Source of the DNA: Ga0074139 sp046336825
GTDB lineage: Bacteria > Bdellovibrionota > Bdellovibrionia > Bdellovibrionales > Bdellovibrionaceae
Direction: 5' to 3'
NCBI GenBank assembly: GCA_046336825.1
Contig: JBKDFX010000097.1
Location: 14,346-78,345, forward strand
DNA length: 64,000 nucleotides
Both the position numbers and the translations under genes were made by a program. The notes under the pieces are model-generated. The model did not search any database and had not been told where the DNA came from. It saw only the letters and a list, made by a program, of their open reading frames with translations. Every line of letters begins with the position of its first letter. The stretch's first letter is position 1. Of the stretch, positions 8,582 through 17,387 are shown piece after piece.

Positions 8582-9880
8582 TTAGGCTCCTGCATCCGAA
8601 AGTAAATTGATTATCTTTGTTTTCATTTTATAGAACGTGACCAAATACGCCGTGATAGACACTATTGCCAAAAATACAAAAAACACGATTAGGGCTAAGC
8701 TCAAATTGGGTGTGAGAATAAATTGAATGCTATTTACAACCCCCGGAGGGGTGAAGCGAATATTAGCCGCATTGACGGCTGCTGAAACTACAAAGGCTAA
8801 AACTCCCCCCAAAAGAGAGCTGAAAAAACAAAGCCATATGGATTCCTGTGTCATCATCCAGGAAATTTGCTTTTGAGAAAAACCTAACGCCCTGAAAGTC
8901 CCGATTTCTCTTGTTCGCTCAATAATTCCCATTGTAAGCGAATTCATGATGGAAAGTGCCACAGCACCGCATATTAAAAAAATAAAAAACCCAGACATCA
9001 CATACAAAAAACCCATGGATCCCACATAGTTTGGAGAAATTGAGGGATGGTCAAATGGGAAGGCTTCTAAAGGAAGATTCTTATTTTTAATTTCATCTCT
9101 AACAAATTGTAACATTTCATTTCTATTCACGTCCGGCTTCAGATAGATCATGGCGTAATGAATACCCTCAAGAGCGTAGAGATCTTGCAACAAATTAACA
9201 GAGGAAAGAAGCCCCGAGTCTTCTAGCATTTCTGAGCCTGTGGTGTGATTGACTGCGAGTCTCCCATCCACCGCATTCATGTCGGAGTATTGGGTCATTC
9301 CCATGAGCTGGACATACTGGTCTTCCAATTGAAGATTTGCAAAAGGCATTGGCTTTTTTAAATACTCAGCCAATCTTGGTGTAATTGAAATGGACTGAAG
9401 ATCTTTTTCAACGGCATCTACAAATTTGAGCGTTCCCGGCACCAAGAAATCCAGAGCCCATTTTTTCACCATTTCATTCTTGAAGCTTTTTTGTAAAGTC
9501 AGGAGATCTATTCCCGTGGCCAAAAAAGGCATGGATCGATCACCATTTGAAATAAGACCAGCCCCCGTCAACGTTTGTCCCACCCAATCAATGTTGTCCG
9601 CTTTTTGTTCTAAAACTTGTTTTAAGCCCTCGAGCTCTTGGGGAAGTATTTGATACTTGGCTGGATTGGTTCCAAACCTTTCAAGTCCTTGGTTTTTGAA
9701 TACTGTAATATGTCCTTTGTTAAAAAGATAAATGGAGTTGGTTCTCAAGCTGATTTCAACTCGATAAATATAGCCACCCAAAAGCAGAAGCCCTACAAAT
9801 CCAGCAATCACGGCCGCCGCAGTGGCAACTGTTCGTTTACTGTTTCGAAATAAGTTCCGAAATGCCATTCTCCAAGTCAT
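8582..9880 (-). CDS. ABC transporter permease, LolC/E-MacB (FtsX-like) type, first copy
   Basis: 432-residue inner-membrane permease with the same plan as the protein at 6525-7847: an N-terminal helix near residues 16-38 (TAAAVIAGFVGLLLLGGYIY), a long periplasmic domain, and three C-terminal helices. The coupling sequence is GIIERTREIGTFRALGFSQKQI. The periplasmic domains of the two permeases are not obviously alike, which argues for two specialised halves of one transporter. Its start overlaps the end of the ATPase gene by 4 bp. Confidence 0.88.
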   Translation of the reverse strand: MTWRMAFRNLFRNSKRTVATAAAVIAGFVGLLLLGGYIYRVEISLRTNSIYLFNKGHITVFKNQGLERFGTNPAKYQILPQELEGLKQVLEQKADNIDWVGQTLTGAGLISNGDRSMPFLATGIDLLTLQKSFKNEMVKKWALDFLVPGTLKFVDAVEKDLQSISITPRLAEYLKKPMPFANLQLEDQYVQLMGMTQYSDMNAVDGRLAVNHTTGSEMLEDSGLLSSVNLLQDLYALEGIHYAMIYLKPDVNRNEMLQFVRDEIKNKNLPLEAFPFDHPSISPNYVGSMGFLYVMSGFFIFLICGAVALSIMNSLTMGIIERTREIGTFRALGFSQKQISWMMTQESIWLCFFSSLLGGVLAFVVSAAVNAANIRFTPPGVVNSIQFILTPNLSLALIVFFVFLAIVSITAYLVTFYKMKTKIINLLSDAGA

Positions 9881-10551
9881 TCGACGATAATCCCATCCTG
9901 TATTCTGACAACTCGAGAGGATCTGCGAATGAGTTTTTCATCGTGTGAGCAAAAAAGAAAGGTCACTGATTTTTGCCGATTGAGCTGTTCCATCAAATCT
10001 AAAATCATATGGGCTGTAACTGAATCTAAATTGGCCGTAGGCTCATCAGCTAACACGAGAGCGGGCTGGGTGACTAAAGCGCGGGCAATGGCAACGCGCT
10101 GTCTTTGGCCGCCAGAGAGCTGATCTGGTTTATGATGGGAAAAGTCCTCAAGGCCAACCGCTTTGATAACATCTTGAACTCGTTTTTCTTTTTCTTCACG
10201 GGTCAGTTTATCTTTTACCAAAAGTGGTAATTCAATGTTTTCAACAACGTCCAACACGGGAACCAGATTAAAAGATTGAAAAATATAACCTATTTTTTCA
10301 TTGCGCAGGTCACATTGCTGACTTTCAGACATTTTAGTCACTTCTTTTGATTCAAAAAGCAAAGAGCCCGATGTGGGATTATCAAGACAGCCAATTAAGT
10401 TAAGCAATGTGCTTTTACCCGATCCCGAAGCACCAATCACACTCGTAAATTCACCAGCTCTGATGCTTAGATTGATGCCCTTCAATGCGTGGACTTTTGT
10501 CTCACCAAGCAAGTAAGTTTTTTTGATATCAGTCAGTTGAACTAAGTCCAT
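9877..10551 (-). CDS. ABC transporter ATP-binding protein, LolD/MacB type
   Basis: ATPase of the export cassette, 224 residues from the chosen start. Walker A GASGSGKST, Q-loop FQSFNLVPVLDVVENIELPL (the LolD/MacB-like form), signature LSGGQRQRVAIARAL, Walker B ALVLADEPT and the His switch CSHD are all intact. A longer reading frame begins at 10587, but the ATG at 10551 follows a good Shine-Dalgarno (GGGAG, 6 bp away) and gives the normal N-terminus MDLVQLTDIKKTY, so I start there. It is 19 bp downstream of the upstream outer-membrane protein gene and overlaps the first permease gene by 4 bp. Confidence 0.93.
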   Translation of the reverse strand: MDLVQLTDIKKTYLLGETKVHALKGINLSIRAGEFTSVIGASGSGKSTLLNLIGCLDNPTSGSLLFESKEVTKMSESQQCDLRNEKIGYIFQSFNLVPVLDVVENIELPLLVKDKLTREEKEKRVQDVIKAVGLEDFSHHKPDQLSGGQRQRVAIARALVTQPALVLADEPTANLDSVTAHMILDLMEQLNRQKSVTFLFCSHDEKLIRRSSRVVRIQDGIIVE

Positions 10552-10570
10552 GGAACTCCCAGATTGAAGA

Positions 10571-11548
10571 CTAAAATCTCCAGCCAATAAATACTGATGT
10601 GTCTATAGCACTCAATACAATCTCTGTCGATTGAAGCCTTATTTGGGTGCTGTCATATTGTATGTTAAGTCCCGAAATAAACTTTTCAGTGGTGTACCCG
10701 GCCGCCAGTTTAACCTGGGATTTAAATACAACTTTATCTTCATTCTCTTTATCATTCGCATAGTTAGCTAAAGAGCTTTGTTGTCCGATACCAAAACCAA
10801 TCAGCCCTGATAAAACCCATTTTTCACGTAATACTAAGCTGTAAGCACCGCCACCACCAATGGAAGCCGTAAGAACAGAGGACTCCTGCCAATTGGCAAG
10901 CTCACCATAGTTATCAAATGCTGTTGTTGGCACTATGGATTGCGATGACCGTGCTTCGTGATACTGAAGCGAAACTGAGTAAAACCCACTACCTCCCGAT
11001 TTCTGAGCTCGATCAATAAAAAGAAGTGACTGATGAGGATGAAAGTTTTCTCGATTTTTATATTTAAATATTTGAACACCTATATGTTTAGCTTCAAGTG
11101 ATGAATTACTCGGGTACTCTCCATTGGAACCAAAGGGCGAGGGCATCACTTCGTTGGCATTTTCTAAATAATAGCCTTTGTATTGTTGATAATAGGTTTC
11201 AATGTAGAGAGGTTCCCAATCAAAACGAAATTGGAAGTCTAGAGCCGAACCTTCGCCAAATTTTTTTCTAAATTCACTTGTTCTTGGGTTGTATCCTGAT
11301 AGTGAAATTCCGTATTTGTCATAATCAAAGGATACAAATGTTTTGGCCTGAGTCGAGGGCCTGTAATTGATGGGCGTTGAACTTGAGTCAATGGTTTTTG
11401 CTTCTATGTTGAGGGCGGGAACAGCTCCACCAAATTTTATAATAATTGGCGCCCTTTCTTTTTCCTCAGTGGCCAGCAAATCCGAGGCCTGTGAAAATAC
11501 AAGATAATTACATCCCAGCATGATGGTTAAAAAAGTGGTTACTCGCAT
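10571..11548 (-). CDS. Outer-membrane beta-barrel protein, first gene of the ABC cassette
   Basis: 325 residues with a signal peptide (MRVTTFLTIMLGCNYLVFSQA) and a terminal phenylalanine in VFIGWRF. Alternating strands such as FVSFDYDKYGISLSGY and VSLQYHEARSSQ fit a small barrel. No family recognised. A cysteine sits in the signal sequence (LGCNY) but the context is not a convincing lipobox. It is the first gene of the leftward unit ATPase, permease, LolA-like protein, permease, barrel, so it is likely part of that system. The 177 bp upstream (11549-11725) separates it from the divergent protease gene and should hold the promoter; no clear promoter could be assigned. Confidence 0.75.
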   Translation of the reverse strand: MRVTTFLTIMLGCNYLVFSQASDLLATEEKERAPIIIKFGGAVPALNIEAKTIDSSSTPINYRPSTQAKTFVSFDYDKYGISLSGYNPRTSEFRKKFGEGSALDFQFRFDWEPLYIETYYQQYKGYYLENANEVMPSPFGSNGEYPSNSSLEAKHIGVQIFKYKNRENFHPHQSLLFIDRAQKSGGSGFYSVSLQYHEARSSQSIVPTTAFDNYGELANWQESSVLTASIGGGGAYSLVLREKWVLSGLIGFGIGQQSSLANYANDKENEDKVVFKSQVKLAAGYTTEKFISGLNIQYDSTQIRLQSTEIVLSAIDTSVFIGWRF

Positions 11549-11690
11549 TCCTCATTTTGTGAAAATTATTATTAAAAATCATCTTATTTAACGGCCTCGA
11601 TGAGCACTACGAAGGTCTAGATTCATTCAAGTCAATTGGGCTTCTCGCCGATCAATAACCCAGCTCGTAAGAAAGCGAGTCAGTCAATAA

Positions 11691-11709
11691 GAGGAGTTCG
11701 AAGTTCCTC
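11691..11709 (+). other. Short stem-loop in the 5' leader of the subtilisin-like gene
   Basis: The near-palindrome GAGGAGTTCGAAGTTCCTC can form an RNA stem of about 8 bp (two of them G-U) 17 bp before the ATG of the protease gene. It does not end in a T run so it is not a terminator; it also contains a GAGGAG that could compete with the true ribosome-binding site. Its role, if any, is unknown. Confidence 0.3.
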
Positions 11710-11725
11710 GAGAGGCGGATGAAAC

Positions 11726-12958
11726 ATGGATGTTAGATTTACATTTTTATTTTCAGCCTTTGCTTTGCTTCAAGTCGGCTGTTCTGATCCCAGTGTAAGG
11801 GCTCAACAAGTCACTTCCAGTTTTGATTCAGTCAAATGCCAAACTTCTGCTGCTATCAATAATCAATTTATAGTTCAATGGTCAGATGGCCGATTCACTA
11901 TTGAAGCCGGAAAAGATCCTGAATCTTTTCGCAAAGAGTTTGTTGAACCTCGAGCATTTGAAATTTCTCACGTCCAAATTAATCAAAAAGTGAATCAAAT
12001 TACATCCGAATTAAAATCAACTGGCTTACAAGAATCGGCTGTCAGCTCCTATGGGCTGGAACAAACAGAAGCTGAAGCCGTGTGGTCTCAGGGGTTTCGC
12101 GGCCAGGGCGTTTCAGTGGCTGTTGTCGATTCAGAAGTTGATGTTTCTCACAACCAGCTGTCCAGCCGAATTGCTATCAATAATAACGAAATTCCCGGAA
12201 ATCAAATCGATGACGACAACAATGGTGTCGTAGATGATGTTCTCGGGGCTACTTTTTTCTCCAATTCATCAGGTGGGTCCAATGATCATGGATCGCATGT
12301 GGCTGGTATTATTGCGGCGGATCCCTCGAGGGGGCCCCTTTCTGGCGTGGCTCCTGAGGCTAGAATAATTCCTTCCGCCTTTTTAGACGGAAACGGCAGT
12401 GGAAGTCTCGGCGATGCAATTTTGGCTATGCAATATGCGGCCTCTCGGGGAGCAAAAGTGATAAATGCCAGCTGGGGCGGTAACGGCTGTGCTGACTCTT
12501 TGGCCAGTGCTTTCTCGCAGCTAAATCGACAGGGAATTTTGCTTGTTGTGGCTTCTGGAAACAGTGGTTTTGATATTGATGTCACTGACTTTTTTCCTGC
12601 TTCTTTTAATTTGTCCAATCAAATCACTGTTGGCGCCACAGATGCGATAAACTTAATGCCCACTTGGTCCAATAACGGTTTCCAGAAAGTCCATTTAACG
12701 GCCCCTGGTGTTGGAATTTTAAGCACAGGTCGGAATAACACTTATCTAACAATGGATGGCACTAGCATGGCCACTCCATATGTAGCGGGAGCTGCTGCCG
12801 TACTTTGGAGTGCGCGTCCACAAGCGACGGCTTCACAAATAAAACAGGCCCTTTTCTCTGGGGTTGATGTGATCACAGGTCGAAACTCCAAGACCCTGAC
12901 TCGCGGGCGACTGAATTTGAGAAAATCCCTTGATGAGTTGCGGCGAATAGTCCCTTAA
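11726..12958 (+). CDS. Subtilisin-like (S8) serine protease, predicted lipoprotein
   Basis: 410 residues. The N-terminus is a lipoprotein signal with lipobox LQVGC (Cys19), so the mature enzyme is probably membrane-anchored. The catalytic triad of family S8 is visible: Asp135 in VAVVDSEVDVSH, His188 in DHGSHVAGI, Ser347 in GTSMATPYVAGA, with the oxyanion Asn region ASGNSGFD. A pro-region of about 100 residues precedes the catalytic domain, as is common. A GAGAGGCGG ribosome-binding sequence precedes the ATG. It stands alone, 45 bp before asnS and divergent from the ABC cassette. Secreted proteases of this kind are frequent in predatory bacteria, but a housekeeping role is equally possible. 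Confidence 0.92.
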   Translation: MDVRFTFLFSAFALLQVGCSDPSVRAQQVTSSFDSVKCQTSAAINNQFIVQWSDGRFTIEAGKDPESFRKEFVEPRAFEISHVQINQKVNQITSELKSTGLQESAVSSYGLEQTEAEAVWSQGFRGQGVSVAVVDSEVDVSHNQLSSRIAINNNEIPGNQIDDDNNGVVDDVLGATFFSNSSGGSNDHGSHVAGIIAADPSRGPLSGVAPEARIIPSAFLDGNGSGSLGDAILAMQYAASRGAKVINASWGGNGCADSLASAFSQLNRQGILLVVASGNSGFDIDVTDFFPASFNLSNQITVGATDAINLMPTWSNNGFQKVHLTAPGVGILSTGRNNTYLTMDGTSMATPYVAGAAAVLWSARPQATASQIKQALFSGVDVITGRNSKTLTRGRLNLRKSLDELRRIVP

Positions 12959-13003
12959 TTCCCTTCGATTGCGCGCCACATTATGTGCTAGAACTTCAAA
13001 CTT

Positions 13004-14293
13004 ATGCGCACATACATTTCAGATCTCAAAAAACATGTCGGTGAAAAAGTAGAACTGCGAGGCTGGGTTTACCAAACTCGCTCCTCAGGCAAGGTTAAGT
13101 TCCTTGAACTCAGAGATGGCACAGGTGTCGTTTCCTGCGTTTTCTTTAAAGGCGAGTGTCAACCTGAGGCTTTTGATAATTTTGAACAGCTGACTCAAGA
13201 ATCTTCGCTGAAGCTTATTGGTGTCGTCAGAAAACATCCTAAACATGAAAATGTTTTTGAGATGGGAGCCGAGTCTTTTGAAATCATCGGCAAAAGTGAA
13301 AATTACCCCATTTCACCCAAAGAACATGGGACTGATTTCTTGATGGAAAACCGTCACCTTTGGATACGGTCCAAGCGCCAACATGCCATCATGCGGGTTC
13401 GCCATGAAATCATCATGGCCATTCGAGATTTTTTTGATGGTCGTGGCTTTACCCTGACAGATGCTCCCATTTTCACTCCCAGTGCCTGCGAAGGAACTTC
13501 CAATCTTTTTGAAACTAAATACTTTGATGAAAAGATGTATCTTTCTCAATCGGGGCAACTTTATATGGAAGCCACCAGCAAAGCTTTTGGAAAAACCTAT
13601 TGCTTTGGCCCCACTTTCAGAGCTGAAAAATCTAAAACACGTCGGCACTTAATCGAGTTTTGGATGGTAGAACCTGAAGTGGCCTTTAACGACATGTACG
13701 AAAATATGGAACTCGCGGAACAATTTGTTGAATACATCGTTCAGCGTGTTCTCAAAAACCGCCCTGATGAAATGAAAGCCCTAGAGAGAGATCTTACCAA
13801 GCTGCAAAACATCGTGGCTCCCTTTCCTAAAATTCATTACCGCGAGGCCGCCGAAATTATATTAAAAGAAAATCCGAATTTTATCCTTGGAGATGATTTT
13901 GGTGCGCCTGACGAGACGATCATTTCATCAAAGTTCGATAAGCCTGTTTTTGTTCACCACTACCCACAAGCTGTTAAAGCCTTCTACATGAAAGAGGACC
14001 CTAAAGATCCAGGCTATGCCATGGGCTCTGACTTATTAGCCTCGGAAGGCTACGGAGAAATTATTGGTGGTGGTCAGCGTGAAGAAAGTGTTGAAAAATT
14101 AATTGCAAAGATAAAAGAGCATGAGCTCGCGATGAAAGATTTTGAGTGGTACTTAGATCTTCGACGTTATGGCGGAACTCCAAGTTCTGGTTTTGGTCTT
14201 GGCTTAGAAAGAACTGTGACTTGGATTTGTGGATTGCCTCACGTAAGAGAAACAGCCCCCTTCCCGCGCCTCTATGGTCGAGCCTACCCCTAG
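13004..14293 (+). CDS. asnS: Asparaginyl-tRNA synthetase
   Basis: Charges tRNA-Asn with asparagine. 429 residues with an N-terminal OB-fold anticodon-binding domain (ELRGWVYQTRSSGKVKFLEL) and a class II catalytic domain: motif 2 FRAEKSKTRRHLIEFWMVEPE and motif 3 GFGLGLERTVTWICGLPHVRE near the C-terminus. AsnRS is told from AspRS by these motifs and by the length. Its presence suggests direct charging of Asn-tRNA. It begins a run with the acyl-CoA carboxylase genes (10 bp gap to the next). Confidence 0.96.
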   Translation: MRTYISDLKKHVGEKVELRGWVYQTRSSGKVKFLELRDGTGVVSCVFFKGECQPEAFDNFEQLTQESSLKLIGVVRKHPKHENVFEMGAESFEIIGKSENYPISPKEHGTDFLMENRHLWIRSKRQHAIMRVRHEIIMAIRDFFDGRGFTLTDAPIFTPSACEGTSNLFETKYFDEKMYLSQSGQLYMEATSKAFGKTYCFGPTFRAEKSKTRRHLIEFWMVEPEVAFNDMYENMELAEQFVEYIVQRVLKNRPDEMKALERDLTKLQNIVAPFPKIHYREAAEIILKENPNFILGDDFGAPDETIISSKFDKPVFVHHYPQAVKAFYMKEDPKDPGYAMGSDLLASEGYGEIIGGGQREESVEKLIAKIKEHELAMKDFEWYLDLRRYGGTPSSGFGLGLERTVTWICGLPHVRETAPFPRLYGRAYP

Positions 14294-14303
14294 GAGTTAA
14301 ATT

Positions 14304-15863
14304 ATGATGACTGAAAAAATGCAAAATCTTTTGCAAGACTTAGAGAAGCGCAACCAGGCCGCCATGCAGGGCGGTGGCAGCGACCGAATTGCAAAACACA
14401 AAAAAGGCAATCGACTTTCAGCTCGAGAGCGACTTGATGTTTTGCTAGACCCTGGAAGTTTTGTCGAAATGGATCGGTTTGTTACTCACCGATGCACCCA
14501 TTACGAGATGGACAAAAATAAAGTTCCTGGAGATGGGGTCATAACTGGTTATGGACGTGTCAACGGTAAGATTGTTTACGTTTCCAGTCAGGACTTTACT
14601 GTGATTGGTGGCTCCATGAGCCGAACTCAAGCCAACAAGATTTGCAAGGTCATGGATTTAGCCATTAAGAATGGGGCTCCTTTTATTTCAATCAATGACT
14701 CGGGTGGTGCGCGCATTCAGGAGGGGATTGAGTCTCTTGGTGGATACGCAGATATTTTCACTCGCAATACTATTGCTTCAGGAGTTATTCCACAAATCAC
14801 TGCGATCATGGGCCCCTGTGCGGGCGGAGCTGTTTATTCTCCCTCTATCACTGACTTTGTGTTTATGGTGAAAAATTCCAGCTACATGTTTGTGACAGGT
14901 CCTGATGTTATCAAAGCGGTCACTCACGAAGATGTGACCAAGGAAGACCTGGGCGGCGCCGTGACTCACTCCCAAAAATCTGGAGTGGCTCACTTTGCCA
15001 CTGAGGATGACAAACACTGCTTACTCATGATTCGAGAAATGTTAAGCTTTTTACCTGCAAATAATTTGGATGATGCGCCCATTTTGCCCACCAATGATCG
15101 TCCCGATAGAATTGTTGAAGCGCTGAACACTATAATTCCTGATAATCCCAAAAAACCCTACGACATGCTTCAAGTGATCACCGAGTGTGTGGATGAGGGT
15201 TATTTTCTTGAGGTGCACAAGCACTACGCTCAAAATATTATTGTGGGTTTTGCGCGATTCAATGGCCGACCTGTTGGAGTTGTGGCCAATCAGCCGCAAG
15301 TTCTTGCCGGCTGCCTTAACATTGAAGCCTCGCGAAAAGCAGCCCGCTTCATTCGATTCTGTGACTCGTTCAATATTCCTGTTGTGAGTTTTGTCGATGT
15401 TCCTGGCTTTTTGCCCGGTAAAGATCAGGAGTGGAATGGAATTATCACTCATGGTGCAAAACTATTATATGCGTATGCCGAAGCCACTGTTCCCAAAGTT
15501 ACGGTCATCACAAGAAAAGCGTACGGTGGAGCTTACATCGTGATGGGTTCTAAACTTTTGAGATCTGATGTTAATTTGGCTTTTCCATCAGCAGAAATTG
15601 CCGTGATGGGCGCTGACGGCGCAGTTAATGTGATTTTCAGAGAAGAAATTGCCAAAGCCAAAGATCCCACGCAAAAAAGGGCTGAACTTGTGGCTGATTA
15701 TGAACAAAAGTTCAGTAATCCCTATGTCTCGGCTGAATTGGGTTATACCGATGAAGTTATTGACCCAGCCCTCACTCGCAAAAGAATTATCGACTCCCTC
15801 GAGATGCTCAAACACAAGCGCGATATTATTCCTCCGAAAAAACACGGGAACATACCCCTGTAA
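14304..15863 (+). CDS. Acyl-CoA carboxylase, carboxyltransferase (beta) subunit
   Basis: 519 residues, the length of PccB/MmdA-type carboxyltransferases (propionyl-CoA carboxylase beta, methylmalonyl-CoA decarboxylase alpha). Typical sequence: KGNRLSARERLDVLLDPGSF, SQDFTVIGGSMS, SINDSGGARIQEGI, IMGPCAGGAVYSP, and the C-terminal crotonase-fold half with VPGFLPGKDQEWNGII and YGGAYIVMGSK. It transfers CO2 from carboxybiotin to an acyl-CoA; propionyl-CoA is the likely substrate but acetyl-CoA is possible. Followed 8 bp later by the biotin carboxylase and then the biotin carrier gene, so the three form one enzyme. ATG at 14304 is followed by a second ATG; either start is possible. Confidence 0.92.
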   Translation: MMTEKMQNLLQDLEKRNQAAMQGGGSDRIAKHKKGNRLSARERLDVLLDPGSFVEMDRFVTHRCTHYEMDKNKVPGDGVITGYGRVNGKIVYVSSQDFTVIGGSMSRTQANKICKVMDLAIKNGAPFISINDSGGARIQEGIESLGGYADIFTRNTIASGVIPQITAIMGPCAGGAVYSPSITDFVFMVKNSSYMFVTGPDVIKAVTHEDVTKEDLGGAVTHSQKSGVAHFATEDDKHCLLMIREMLSFLPANNLDDAPILPTNDRPDRIVEALNTIIPDNPKKPYDMLQVITECVDEGYFLEVHKHYAQNIIVGFARFNGRPVGVVANQPQVLAGCLNIEASRKAARFIRFCDSFNIPVVSFVDVPGFLPGKDQEWNGIITHGAKLLYAYAEATVPKVTVITRKAYGGAYIVMGSKLLRSDVNLAFPSAEIAVMGADGAVNVIFREEIAKAKDPTQKRAELVADYEQKFSNPYVSAELGYTDEVIDPALTRKRIIDSLEMLKHKRDIIPPKKHGNIPL

Positions 15864-15871
15864 GGTGAATT

Positions 15872-17206
15872 ATGAATATTCCATTTAAAAAAATTCTGAT
15901 CGCAAACCGTGGAGAAATTGCCATTCGAATTACTCGTGCTTGCCGTGAGCTTAATATAGGATCTGTTGCCATTTTCAGTGATGCCGATCGAGATAGTTTA
16001 CATGTGTTCTTGGCGGACCAGGCCTACAATGTAGGTCCTGCTCCCAGCAAAGAATCCTATCTCAACATGAATAAGATTCTTGAAGTTGCTAAGGAAGCCG
16101 GCGTTGATGCCATTCATCCAGGTTATGGCTTTTTATCTGAAAATACTCACTTTGCACGTGCCTGCACAAAGGCAGGAATCAAATTCATTGGTCCCACTCC
16201 AGAAAATATTGAGGCAATGGGCGATAAGCTTTCAGCAAAAGCTCTTATGAAAAAAGCAAAAGTACCGATTGTTCCTGGAAGCGACGGTGGTGTTGAGAAT
16301 GTCGAAGATGCTATTAAAATAGCTAAAGAAATTGGCTACCCAATTATTATCAAAGCTTCTGCTGGTGGCGGCGGTAAAGGCATGCGTGTTGTCAAAAAGG
16401 AAGATGAACTCGAAAGCGCTTTTCGTGCTTGCCGATCTGAGGGACAGAATTATTTTGCTGATCCCACTGTGTATATCGAAAAGTTCATTAATGATCCTAA
16501 ACATATTGAAATTCAGGTTTTTGGCGATACCCATGGAAATGTGGTTCACTTATTTGAACGTGAGTGTTCAGTTCAACGTCGCCATCAAAAAATTATTGAA
16601 GAAGCTCCAAGTCCCTCTGTTCCGCCGGAAGTTCGACAAAAAATGGGAGACGCCGCCGTTCGTGCAGCAAAAGAAATTTCCTATGTAGGCGCAGGAACCA
16701 TCGAGTTTATTTTCGACAATAAAACAAAAGAATTTTATTTCATGGAAATGAACACTCGTTTGCAGGTTGAACATCCTATCACTGAGCAAACAACTGGTTA
16801 TGATTTGGTCCGAGAACAAATCTCTGTAGCTGCAGGAAATCCACTTTCATTTAAACAGGCTGACATCAAACAAAAAGGTCATGCCATTGAATGTCGAATC
16901 TGCGCGGAAGACCCCATCACCTACAAACCTCATCCTGGAGTTATCGGAGCCTGTCGACACCCACAGGGTCCCTTTTTACGTGTGGATTCCTATGCCTACC
17001 CTGGCTACGAGGTTCCTATCTATTATGACCCGATGATTGCCAAGGTCATCACTTGGGGTGAAACCCGAGAAGAAGCCATTGGTCGAATGCAAAGAGCTTT
17101 GACTGAATTTGTTCTCACTGGAATTAAAACAAACATTGTTTTACATAAAACAATTTTGAATCACGAAAAGTTTTTGGATGGGTCCTACACAACACAATTC
17201 ATCTAA
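15872..17206 (+). CDS. Acyl-CoA carboxylase, biotin carboxylase subunit (ends at an in-frame stop)
   Basis: 444 residues of a biotin carboxylase: IAIRITRACRELNIGSVAI, HPGYGFLSEN, the ATP-grasp lysine/glycine loop KASAGGGGKGMRVV, the catalytic region ERECSVQRRHQKIIEEAPSP and MEMNTRLQVEHPITE. It carboxylates the biotin on the carrier protein using ATP and bicarbonate. It ends at TAA 17204-17206 after YTTQFI, but the same frame continues for 56 codons that look like the normal C-terminal tail of the ~500-residue form. The 444-residue product is as long as E. coli AccC (about 449 residues), so it may still work. See the following pseudogene entry. Confidence 0.9.
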   Translation: MNIPFKKILIANRGEIAIRITRACRELNIGSVAIFSDADRDSLHVFLADQAYNVGPAPSKESYLNMNKILEVAKEAGVDAIHPGYGFLSENTHFARACTKAGIKFIGPTPENIEAMGDKLSAKALMKKAKVPIVPGSDGGVENVEDAIKIAKEIGYPIIIKASAGGGGKGMRVVKKEDELESAFRACRSEGQNYFADPTVYIEKFINDPKHIEIQVFGDTHGNVVHLFERECSVQRRHQKIIEEAPSPSVPPEVRQKMGDAAVRAAKEISYVGAGTIEFIFDNKTKEFYFMEMNTRLQVEHPITEQTTGYDLVREQISVAAGNPLSFKQADIKQKGHAIECRICAEDPITYKPHPGVIGACRHPQGPFLRVDSYAYPGYEVPIYYDPMIAKVITWGETREEAIGRMQRALTEFVLTGIKTNIVLHKTILNHEKFLDGSYTTQFI

Positions 17207-17377
17207 AAAAACTTCGAAGTTTTAGAAACCCAGCTTTTTAAAGAAGTTGAGGATCCCGTATTTTTAATTGCAGCTGCTATCCAGGCCTACAATGACCGCA
17301 AAGCCAAAGATATTAGACAGCTCAATCTTGTCAGTAATTGGAAAAAAATTGGCCGCAAGCTGAGCTTACGAACCTAA
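17207..17377 (+). pseudogene. Detached C-terminal tail of the biotin carboxylase after an in-frame TAA
   Basis: Directly after the TAA at 17204-17206, the same reading frame runs on for 56 codons to a TAA at 17375-17377 with no start codon. It reads KNFEVLETQLFKEVEDPVFL, then an Ala/Ile-rich helix and the ending AKDIRQLNLVSNWK... to KLSLRT. From memory of the family, related 500-residue biotin carboxylase subunits end in this way (a helix, then NRKAKDIRQLNL-like sequence, then a basic end), and in them a residue such as Asp would occupy the TAA position. So this is either a nonsense mutation, a read-through stop or a sequencing error. The downstream carrier gene starts 11 bp later with its own ribosome-binding site (AAGGA). 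Confidence 0.75.
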
Positions 17378-17387
17378 GGATTGATTT

